Assembly (NCBI RefSeq): GCF_018390635.1
Contig: NZ_JAHBGE010000021.1
Span: 1-34,440 of the forward strand
Direction of reading: 5' to 3'
Length of the DNA: 34,440 nt
Source: Ancylobacter lacus
Lineage (GTDB): Bacteria > Pseudomonadota > Alphaproteobacteria > Rhizobiales > Xanthobacteraceae
Shown: positions 1 through 7,761 of the stretch, piece after piece
Layout: every line of letters starts with the position of its first letter
Position numbering within the stretch: the stretch's first letter is position 1
Translations under genes and position numbers: made by a program
Notes under the pieces: model-generated
The model's input: the letters and a program-made list of their open reading frames with translations, nothing else
The model's database searches: none
Told to the model about the DNA's origin: nothing

Positions 1-61
1 GACCGTCGACTACGACACCCTCATCAAGTCCTGGCCCGCTACGCCCCCGAAGAAGAACTGA
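1..61 (+). CDS. C-terminal end of an unidentified protein (partial)
   Basis: Only the last 19 codons are in the window, read in frame 2 and closed by TGA at 59-61; the tail ends in Pro-Pro-Lys-Lys-Asn. The frame is chosen because the codons have the G/C third positions of the neighbouring genes and because a hairpin follows 17 bases after the stop. The piece is too short to identify. Because glpK is the next gene on the same strand, the end of a glycerol-uptake operon (for example its binding protein) is possible, but that is inference from position only. Confidence 0.45.
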   Translation, partial: TVDYDTLIKSWPATPPKKN

Positions 62-77
62 GGTCGCCTGACCCTCG

Positions 78-103
78 CGGGACGGCCCTCGCCGGCCGTC
101 CCG
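78..103 (+). terminator. Hairpin after the upstream gene
   Basis: Perfect 10-bp stem 78-87 / 94-103 with a 6-base loop, starting 17 bases after the stop of the first gene. It is followed by a pyrimidine-rich stretch (GCTTCCTCCCCCC) rather than a true T run, so it is a likely but not textbook intrinsic terminator. Confidence 0.55.
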
Positions 104-148
104 GCTTCCTCCCCCCGCCGCATACCCGCGCCGGGATACCCGCCTCTC

Positions 149-173
149 CCCGCCGCCGCCTGCCGGCGGCGGG
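149..173 (+). terminator. Second hairpin with CCTTCTTC tail
   Basis: Perfect 10-bp stem 149-158 / 164-173 with a 5-base loop, followed by CCTTCTTC. It lies 46 bases after the first hairpin, so the two may act together to insulate glpK from upstream transcription. Confidence 0.45.
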
Positions 174-460
174 CCTTCTTCACCGCCGACCGGCGGCACC
201 GCCGTTTCCCGAGCGCCGGACACTAGCGCCGGGCACCGGCGGCGAACCGCACGTCCCGTGCCGACGCGGGCGCACGCCGGCGCCCGCGCCGCCCGGCGCG
301 ACGCGACGCCTTTCCGGCGGTCCCGCCTGCGGTCATGATCTTCCCATCCGCCGCCCGCCGCGCCGGCCGCGCCCGCTCCGGCCGACGACGCGGCGCGACG
401 GCAGCCGGGGCCGGCCGCCACCGGCCGCCGGGCGGTTCACAGCTTTGCAGAGGGCCCGCC

Positions 461-1966
<1,506 letters not shown>

Positions 1967-2016
1967 GCGGCGGGCGGGCGGCACGCGGGAGGCGGCGGCC
2001 GGCCGTGGCACGCAGA

Positions 2017-2036
2017 CGCGCGGGGCACCCCGCGCG
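2017..2036. terminator. Hairpin between convergent glpK and STAS gene
   Basis: Perfect 9-bp palindromic stem 2017-2025 / 2028-2036 with a very short loop, in the 73-base gap between the stops of two convergent genes. No T run follows on either strand. Position suggests a shared bidirectional terminator. Confidence 0.45.
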
Positions 2037-2039
2037 GCG

Positions 2040-2342
2040 TCAGACGATCTTGAAGATCGTGGCGAAGCCGGAGATGTCGAACACCTCCCGCACATGCGGC
2101 TGCAGGCCGGACAGGGCGAGGTCGCGCTGGGCCGCCTTCATCTGCTTGCCGGCGATCAGCAGGGAACGCAGCCCCGAGCTCGCGATGTAATCGACCTGCG
2201 ACATGTCGATGACGAGGGCGCCCGGCACGTCGCGGATGGTGTCGCAGACATAGGATTCGAAGGTCTTGGCGTGGACGGTGTCGAGACGCCCCTTCACCCG
2301 GATGACGGTGTGGGTGTCGTTCTGCTCGCGGTCGATCTGCAT
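2040..2342 (-). CDS. STAS-domain anti-anti-sigma factor (SpoIIAA/RsbV type)
   Basis: A 100-residue single STAS domain. In partner-switching systems this protein, when unphosphorylated, binds the HATPase anti-sigma kinase and frees its target; phosphorylation by the kinase on one serine switches it off. The signature is visible: an Asp-rich strand end (VIDMSQVDYI) followed by ASSGLRSLL, making Ser56 the probable phospho-acceptor by analogy with SpoIIAA Ser58. Length is typical. Start ATG at 2342 has an AAGG about 6 bases upstream. It is the second gene after the HATPase gene (61-base gap, same strand), and the matching SpoIIE phosphatase lies 3 kb away on the other strand. The target (a sigma factor or another output) is not in the window. 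Confidence 0.9.
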   Translation of the reverse strand: MQIDREQNDTHTVIRVKGRLDTVHAKTFESYVCDTIRDVPGALVIDMSQVDYIASSGLRSLLIAGKQMKAAQRDLALSGLQPHVREVFDISGFATIFKIV

Positions 2343-2403
2343 GGAAGCCTTCGCGGGGTGGGTTTTTCGCAGCGCGGCCGGTTTGGCCGCGCCGTCTGGC
2401 GGC

Positions 2404-2883
2404 TCAGACCGGCACCAGCCGGCTGCCGAGTATCAGTCGGTTATGGCCGCCGGCGTAGCAATATGAAAATTCGTCCAGCAGGTGGCGCATGAGCTGGATG
2501 CCGTGGCCGCCGACCTCCGCCTCCTCGATGGAGGCGGGGTTGACCACCTCCTCGCGGGCGGTGGGATCGAAGGGCGGGCCGTTGTCGCTGATGCGCAGCC
2601 GCGCCATGTCGCGGTCCTGGCGGTAGTCGACCGCGATCCGCGCCTCGCCCGCCGGCAGCGCCGAAACGCCATAGGTGATGATGTTGGCCAGCGCCTCCTC
2701 CAGGCTGAGCTGCAGCTTGAAGAGCGTCCGCTCGGGCAGGGCGTCGCGCGCGGCGAGGCCCTCCAGCCAGTCGGCGGCACGGCTCAGCTCGTCGAGTTCG
2801 GCGGCGAGCGCGAGGCGGTCCGCCGCGGCGAAGGCGTCATCGGGACCGATCGTCTCCTCCCCGTCCAAGCTGCCTGACCACAC
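2404..2883 (-). CDS. RsbW-like anti-sigma factor / serine kinase (HATPase_c_2)
   Basis: A 159-residue GHKL-fold ATPase. The N box is SLEEALANIITYG (Glu62, Glu63, Asn67), the G1 box DNGPPFDP at 100-107, and the glycine-rich lid GGHGIQLMR at 125-133. All motifs for ATP binding look intact, so kinase activity on the neighbouring STAS protein is likely. The start is GTG at 2883, supported by a GGGGGA ribosome site 5-10 bases upstream. It leads a two-gene operon with the STAS gene and is divergent from the binding protein/sensor/phosphatase genes, with a 128-base shared upstream region. No sigma factor is adjacent, so it might control one elsewhere or act on a different output. Family assignment is firm, the partner is inferred. 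Confidence 0.9.
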   Translation of the reverse strand: MWSGSLDGEETIGPDDAFAAADRLALAAELDELSRAADWLEGLAARDALPERTLFKLQLSLEEALANIITYGVSALPAGEARIAVDYRQDRDMARLRISDNGPPFDPTAREEVVNPASIEEAEVGGHGIQLMRHLLDEFSYCYAGGHNRLILGSRLVPV

Positions 2884-3011
2884 GGCGTCCCCCCGGCCGG
2901 CCCGCGCCCGGCTCCGGCATCGCCGCGGCGCGCGGGAGGTCGCGTGACGATGACGAATACACTAAAAGAAGCCGAGGCGAAGCGTATCCCAAATCGGGAC
3001 GCCACCACAGG

Positions 3012-4025
3012 ATGACCCCAGTGCTGCATCGCCGCCAGTTCCTCGTTACCGGCGCGACGGCCCTCGCCGCCGCTGGCTGGTCGCGGCCGGGCCGCGCGGA
3101 CGGCGGCGCGTTCCGCATCCTGATGGTGACGCCCGGCGGCGAAGGCCCGGCCGAGCGCGGCTTCCGCGACTATCTCGCCACCGAGAACATCCCCGCCGAG
3201 CTTGTGCCCCGCAGCGTCGGCGGCGATCTTGCCGGGGTCGCGGCGCTGCGCGCGGACATCCCCGGCCTCGCCCCGGACCTCGTCTACACCTCCGGCGCCC
3301 CGGTGACGCTGGCTCTGGCGGGGCCCTATGACGCGCCCGACGCGTCGGACTTCATCCGCGACCGTCCGCTGGTGTTCGCCCTCGTCGCCTTTCCGCTGCA
3401 GGACCGCCTCGCCCGCAGCCTGGAGGCCCCGGGCGGCAACGTCACCGGCGCCTCCTCGGCGGTGCCGCCCGAGGTGCAGCTGCGCGCCATGCAGTCCTAC
3501 CGGCCGTTCAGCACGGTGGGCATCCTCCACTCCAATGCCGGCACCCAGACCCTGGCGCTGATTGCGCAGACCCGGGCCTTCTGCGCCGCCAACAGGCTGC
3601 GGCTGGTGGAGCAGGTCTTCGCCGGCGGCCCGGACGGGCGGCCCACGGCGGAGGGGCTGGCCGGACGCGTCAGCCAGCTCAAGGCGGACGGGGCGGAATG
3701 GCTCTATCTGGTGCCCGATCCCTTCCTCAGCAGCGTCTACGGCCCGGTCACCGCGGCGGCGCGGGCGCTGGAGCTGCCGACCTTCGGCGCCTCCGAGGCG
3801 GCGGTGCGCGCCGGGGCGCTGGCGGGTCTGGTGGCGCGGGCCTATTCGGTCGGGCAGCTCGCCGCCAGCCAGGCGGCGGAAATACTGGTGCAGCACCGGG
3901 CGGCCGGTACCATCCCGATCCAGCCGCTCAAGCGCTTCTCGCTCACCATCAACATCGGCGTCGCCAAGGCGCTCGGCATCTTCCCCCCCATCGAGATGCT
4001 CAATTCGGCGGAGATCATCGGGTGA
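3012..4025 (+). CDS. ABC-type periplasmic substrate-binding protein (ABC_sub_bind family), orphan
   Basis: A 337-residue exported binding protein of the PF04392 (TrpX-like) type. The N-terminus has a twin-arginine motif (His-Arg-Arg-Gln-Phe-Leu, residues 6-11), a short Ala-rich hydrophobic stretch and an Ala-Asp end near residue 30, so Tat export is likely. Mature sequence shows the two-lobe pattern of the family: a 'DLVYTSGAPVTLAL' strand/turn, 'LVFALVAFP', 'VTGAS' and, in the C-lobe, 'LPTFGASEAAVRAGALAG'. No ABC permease or ATPase gene is near. It is the first gene of a plus-strand run ending in a SpoIIE phosphatase, so a ligand-sensing role for the downstream membrane proteins is more plausible than transport; this is inference. 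The ligand is unknown. Confidence 0.8.
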   Translation: MTPVLHRRQFLVTGATALAAAGWSRPGRADGGAFRILMVTPGGEGPAERGFRDYLATENIPAELVPRSVGGDLAGVAALRADIPGLAPDLVYTSGAPVTLALAGPYDAPDASDFIRDRPLVFALVAFPLQDRLARSLEAPGGNVTGASSAVPPEVQLRAMQSYRPFSTVGILHSNAGTQTLALIAQTRAFCAANRLRLVEQVFAGGPDGRPTAEGLAGRVSQLKADGAEWLYLVPDPFLSSVYGPVTAAARALELPTFGASEAAVRAGALAGLVARAYSVGQLAASQAAEILVQHRAAGTIPIQPLKRFSLTINIGVAKALGIFPPIEMLNSAEIIG

Positions 4026-4059
4026 GCCGCGCCGGTGTCCGGGCACGGGAGGGCGCACG

Positions 4060-4806
4060 ATGAGCGCCGCACGCAGGCTCGCCCTGATCGCGGTGGTGGC
4101 GCTGCTGGCGCTGGCGGCGGCCATCGCGGCGCTGGCCGACGTGTCGGGGCGCGAATTCGCCGACAAGGTCGGGCGGGGCCGCACCACCTATCTGCTCGGC
4201 GTGCTGCGCAACGCGGCCGAGACCAATATCTCCTACGGCATCCCGCTCGATCAGGTCACCTCGCTGCAGGCGCTGATCGAGCGGGAGAAGATCTCCGATC
4301 CCAGCATCCTCGCCATCGACCTGTTCTACCCCGAGGGGCAGTCGCTGTTCAGCACCGACCGGGGGGCGCTGGGCGAGCCCGTGCCGCAGAGCTGGGTGGA
4401 GGCGCTGGCCCATCCCGCGCCGTGGCGGCTCGACGAGCGGGGGGAGGTGGTATTCGGCACCACCATCGAGAACGACCTCGGCACCGCGGCAGGCGGCATC
4501 GCCATCACCGTTTCCGACACGCCGCGCGCGGCGCGGGCCTTCGCCCAGCGGCTCGACCTCGTGGGGCTCGCCCTGCTGGTCGGCATCGGCAGCGCCCTGC
4601 TCGGCGCCATCGCCATGGGCTCGCTCGCCCGCCTGGTCGAGCGGCCGTTCGGCGCGGTGGTGCGCGGCCTCGCCGGCCGGCTGCCGGACCGGGCACCGCG
4701 CGGCCGGCTGGAAAAGGCCGCCTTCGCGGCCCGGCAGCGCTGGGTCGCGGCCAATGCCGCGGCGGCGGGGGCGATGCAGGAATTGCGGGCGATGGACGAT
4801 GCGTGA
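4060..4806 (+). CDS. Membrane protein with periplasmic sensor-like domain (first of two relatives)
   Basis: A 248-residue protein not matching a named family that I recognise. It has an N-terminal transmembrane helix (about residues 6-26), about 135 extracytoplasmic residues, a second transmembrane helix (about 165-188) and a short Arg/Ala-rich cytoplasmic tail. The periplasmic part contains 'NISYGIPLDQVTSLQALIE' followed by 'ILAIDLFYPEGQSLFSTD', the pattern of a Cache/CHASE-like sensor core. No catalytic output domain follows. The start at 4060 lies 34 bases after the binding-protein stop, and the gene overlaps the next by 8 bases, so they are co-transcribed. It probably relays periplasmic state to the phosphatase encoded two genes downstream (inference). 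Confidence 0.75.
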   Translation: MSAARRLALIAVVALLALAAAIAALADVSGREFADKVGRGRTTYLLGVLRNAAETNISYGIPLDQVTSLQALIEREKISDPSILAIDLFYPEGQSLFSTDRGALGEPVPQSWVEALAHPAPWRLDERGEVVFGTTIENDLGTAAGGIAITVSDTPRAARAFAQRLDLVGLALLVGIGSALLGAIAMGSLARLVERPFGAVVRGLAGRLPDRAPRGRLEKAAFAARQRWVAANAAAAGAMQELRAMDDA

Positions 4807-5599
4807 GGAACCCGGCTTCTTCGCCCGACACGCCGCCGCGCTCGCCTGCGGGCTGGCGACCTTCCTGCTCGTCGCGCTGCTCGGTGGCGCCGGGGCGGGC
4901 TTCATGGTCGGACGCTTCAACAGCACGGTGGAGGCCTCCGCCGCCGATGACGCCGCCGCCATCGGCACTTCGGTCGCCAATGCGCTGGCCCAGCAGTTCG
5001 AGCGCGCGGTGAGCTACGGCGTGCCGCTGGAGAAGATCGCCGGCATCCGCAATTACCTCTCGGAAACCGCCGACCGGATCCCCGGCGTCGCCCGCATCGT
5101 GGTGCGCCTCGCCAGCGGCAAGGAACTGCGGGCCGACTCCGATTCCGGCAATGGCGACGCCGACCGCGAGACGGTGTTCGCGCCGCTCTTCGTCGACGGC
5201 ATGAATATGGGGCAGATCGAGGTGCTGACTGACGCCAGCGAGCTGACCACGCCGCTCGCCGCGCTCCGCCTGCTGGTCGTCCCGCTGGTGGGCCTCGTTG
5301 CCCTGCTGGCCGGCCTCGCCGCCGCCTTCGCGGTCGGCCGCGGCATCGACGAGCGCCGCGCGGTGCTGCTCGCCCATCTCAACCGCAATGCCGAGGGCCG
5401 CTTCGGCGAAGGCCCGGCCATCCCGCCGCTGCGCGGCCGCGACCGCATCGCCCGCGCCTTCCGCGCCCTCCGGCTCGGCGAGCAGCATGTGGTGGAGCAG
5501 CGCGCCGCGGTCGACTCCTATGCCGAGGAACTGCTGGTGGTGGACTTCGACGACCGGCTGCGGCCCCGCATCGAGACCATCGTGCGGGGTCTGCACTGA
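4799..5599 (+). CDS. Membrane protein with periplasmic sensor-like domain (second relative)
   Basis: A 266-residue protein with the same layout as its upstream neighbour: N-terminal transmembrane helix (about 16-38), extracytoplasmic segment, second helix (about 158-182), and a cytoplasmic tail of about 80 residues. It shares with the first protein a SYG-(I/V)-PL motif followed by a helix and a 'GVARIVVRLASGKELRADSD' strand-turn, so I read the two as diverged paralogues. The tail has a short helical region but no recognisable enzyme domain. Translation starts inside the previous gene (ATGCGTGA) and its TGA overlaps the ATG of the phosphatase gene (TGATG), strong evidence of coupled translation and of a common complex. 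Function beyond 'sensor-like' is not visible. Confidence 0.75.
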   Translation: MREEPGFFARHAAALACGLATFLLVALLGGAGAGFMVGRFNSTVEASAADDAAAIGTSVANALAQQFERAVSYGVPLEKIAGIRNYLSETADRIPGVARIVVRLASGKELRADSDSGNGDADRETVFAPLFVDGMNMGQIEVLTDASELTTPLAALRLLVVPLVGLVALLAGLAAAFAVGRGIDERRAVLLAHLNRNAEGRFGEGPAIPPLRGRDRIARAFRALRLGEQHVVEQRAAVDSYAEELLVVDFDDRLRPRIETIVRGLH

Positions 5600-7731
5600 T
5601 GCTGCTGCGCACCCGCATCACCGTCATCGTCGCCATCGGCTTCCTCGTGGTGCTGGCGGTGCTGACCCTCGCCAACCGGCTCAGCGAGCAGCAGGACGAG
5701 CTGCGCTTCGAACAGATCGCCACCCTCGCCCAGTCCGCCCTGTGGGAAGAGATCGTGCGCTCGGCCGGCAGCGACCTCAACGACGCCCAGGACGCGCTGC
5801 AGGCCGATGCCGGCTTCCACGCGGCGGTGGTGCGCGGCGACCGGCCGGCCATGATCACCGCGCTGGAGGCCGAGGAACTCAAGGTCGGACCCTCCGACAG
5901 CGGCACGGTGGTGGCGCTGATCGGCCCGGACCGCGAGGCGCTGGCGACCTTCGGCACGCTGGAGGCTCCCACAGCGGCGGCCGGCGCCGCCGCAACGGGA
6001 AAGGGCGGCGCCACCGCGCTCGCCCTGCTCGACGCCGGCACGCTGGACCGCGTCCTCGCCGGCCGCCGCGTGGTCGGGCTGCGCCAGATCTCCGCCCGCG
6101 GTTTCGTGGTGCTGGCGGCCCGCCCGTTCGATCTCGGCAGCCTCGGCAAGGGCGCGCTGCTGATCGCGACCAGCGCCGCCGGGCCGCTCGCCCGTTTCGC
6201 CGAGCTGACCCAGTCCGCCGCGACCCTCATCACCCTGCGCGGCCGGCTGGTGGGCGCGACCGACCCCGAGCTGTGGCAGCAGGCCGAGACGGCGGTCGGC
6301 GCCGCGCTCGCCCCGCGCACCGCCAGCGTCCAGCAGATCGACATCGGCGACCGGCTCCACAGCCTCACCAGCGTGCCGATCACCGACATCACCGGCGGCG
6401 TCACCGGCGCGGTGGCCAGCCTGCGCGACATGACCGACACGCTCGGCTTCTCCCGTCTCATCAGCCGCACCTCGCTGATCGGGGCCATCTCGCTGTCGAT
6501 ACTCGGCATCGTCGGGCTGAACCTCTATCTCTGGCGCGGCTTCCGCCCGCTGGAGGGCGCCATCAACGCGCTGCAGGCGATCGCCCGGGGCGATCTCTCG
6601 GCCCGGTTCGAGGCCACCAGCCATGGCGACGAGATCGGCCGCATCGCCGAGGCGGTAGATGCCTTCCGCGGCAATGCGCGGGCCCTCGCCGACAGCCGGG
6701 TGCAGCGCGAGCGCATACGCCGCCGGCAGGAGAGCGTGATCCGCCACGAGCTGGAAGGCCTCGCCGCCGCGCTGGATTCGGTGGGCCGCGAGGGTGTCCT
6801 CTCGCTGCTGGGCCCCGCCGGCGAGGCCAACCCGCAGGAAGACCCGCTGCGCCGCCTCGCCGGGGTGATGCGCGATCTCTCCCGCCGCATCGTCGACCAG
6901 CACCAGACGCTGTCCTCCATGGTGCATGAGCTGCGCGAGGCGCTGATCACCAAGACCAAGCTCGCGGGCCTGCAGCAGGAGCTGGAGATCGCCCGGCAGG
7001 TGCAGCTCGCCATCCTGCCGCGCGACGTGCCGCGCGACACACGGGTGGATGTGAGCGGCCACATGACCCCGGCCCACGAGGTGGGCGGCGACTTCTTCGA
7101 CTACTTCATGGTGGACCGCGACACCTTCGGCTTCGTCATCGCCGACGTGTCCGGCAAGGGGGTGCCGGCGGCGCTGTTCATGGCGATCTCGCGCACGCTG
7201 GTGAAGTCCACCGCGCTGTTCGAGCTCTCGCCCGCCACCTGCCTGCGCCGCGTCAACGACGTGCTGGCGTCCGAGAACGACCAGATGCTGTTCGTCACCG
7301 TGCTCTACGGCGTGCTGCACCTGCCGACCGGGCGCGTCACCTATGTGAATGCCGGGCACAACCCGCCCTATCGGCTGGGGGCGGACGGCGCGCTGGCGAC
7401 GGTTCCAGGCACCGGCGGCGTCGCCATCGCCGTGGTGGAGGATTTCCCCTATGCCGAAGGCGAGCTGACGCTGGCGCCAGGCGACACGCTGTTCCTGTTC
7501 ACCGACGGGGTGACGGAAGCCTTCGACCCCGACGGCAACGCCTATGGCGACGCCCGGCTGGCGGAGGTGCTGGCGGCATGCGGCGGGGTCGAGGTGCCGA
7601 TCGCCGCCACCGTCGAGGCGGTGCGCGCCTCGGTGCGCCGGTTCGAGCGCGGCGCCCCGCCGGCGGACGATCTCACCTGCCTCGCCGTGCGCTATGACGG
7701 CCCGCACTCGGAAATCCGCCGCCCGGGATAG
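5599..7731 (+). CDS. Membrane-bound SpoIIE-family PP2C phosphatase with HAMP domain
   Basis: A 710-residue receptor phosphatase. It has transmembrane helix 1 at about 7-27, a large periplasmic domain (about 30-288), helix 2 at about 291-312, a HAMP domain at about 313-366, and a coiled stretch to about 455. The PP2C/SpoIIE domain follows: 'QVQLAILP' near 467, metal-binding GGDFFDY (Asp498, Asp501), DVSGKGVPAALFM (Asp516), FVTVLYGVL, NAGHNPPY, FTDGVTEA (Asp636) and the closing DDLTCLAV (Asp690, Asp691). All acidic metal ligands appear present, so it should be active. Such enzymes dephosphorylate STAS proteins; the natural substrate is the product of 2040-2342. The stop is followed by a hairpin at the junction with the convergent permease gene. 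Family and role are well supported, the signal is unknown. Confidence 0.93.
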   Translation: MLLRTRITVIVAIGFLVVLAVLTLANRLSEQQDELRFEQIATLAQSALWEEIVRSAGSDLNDAQDALQADAGFHAAVVRGDRPAMITALEAEELKVGPSDSGTVVALIGPDREALATFGTLEAPTAAAGAAATGKGGATALALLDAGTLDRVLAGRRVVGLRQISARGFVVLAARPFDLGSLGKGALLIATSAAGPLARFAELTQSAATLITLRGRLVGATDPELWQQAETAVGAALAPRTASVQQIDIGDRLHSLTSVPITDITGGVTGAVASLRDMTDTLGFSRLISRTSLIGAISLSILGIVGLNLYLWRGFRPLEGAINALQAIARGDLSARFEATSHGDEIGRIAEAVDAFRGNARALADSRVQRERIRRRQESVIRHELEGLAAALDSVGREGVLSLLGPAGEANPQEDPLRRLAGVMRDLSRRIVDQHQTLSSMVHELREALITKTKLAGLQQELEIARQVQLAILPRDVPRDTRVDVSGHMTPAHEVGGDFFDYFMVDRDTFGFVIADVSGKGVPAALFMAISRTLVKSTALFELSPATCLRRVNDVLASENDQMLFVTVLYGVLHLPTGRVTYVNAGHNPPYRLGADGALATVPGTGGVAIAVVEDFPYAEGELTLAPGDTLFLFTDGVTEAFDPDGNAYGDARLAEVLAACGGVEVPIAATVEAVRASVRRFERGAPPADDLTCLAVRYDGPHSEIRRPG

Positions 7732-7736
7732 GCGGC

Positions 7737-7759
7737 CGGCGCCGGGGACGGCGGCGCCG
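7737..7759. terminator. GC dyad between convergent genes
   Basis: 7-bp inverted repeat 7737-7743 / 7753-7759 in the 30-base gap between the phosphatase stop and the permease stop, overlapping a perfect 12-base palindrome at 7750-7761. No T run, so termination is inferred from position. Confidence 0.3.
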
Positions 7760-7761
7760 CC

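Larger units (their letters stand above)
62..460. other. Intergenic gap upstream of glpK, two hairpins
   Basis: This 399-base stretch is extremely GC-rich and contains two perfect 10-bp inverted repeats (listed separately) in its first third. Beyond about position 180 I see no convincing gene or promoter. The glpK frame stays open upstream to an ATG at 335, but the extra residues are almost all Arg, Ala, Gly and Pro and do not look like protein. Confidence 0.6.

Noticed and set aside
335..460. N-terminal extension of glycerol kinase from ATG 335
   Set aside because: Forty-two Arg/Ala/Gly/Pro residues without family similarity; glpK homology starts at 461.
2935..2963. Sigma-70 or EcfG-type promoter in the divergent 2884-3011 region
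   Set aside because: TACACT at 2958-2963 could be a -10 box, but no -35 match at correct spacing and no GGAAC...GTT pair were found.
5518..7707. Long minus-strand open frame opposite the SpoIIE phosphatase
   Set aside because: Shadow of a well-supported gene in GC-rich DNA; the translation lacks any domain and is His/Gln/Arg/Ala-biased.
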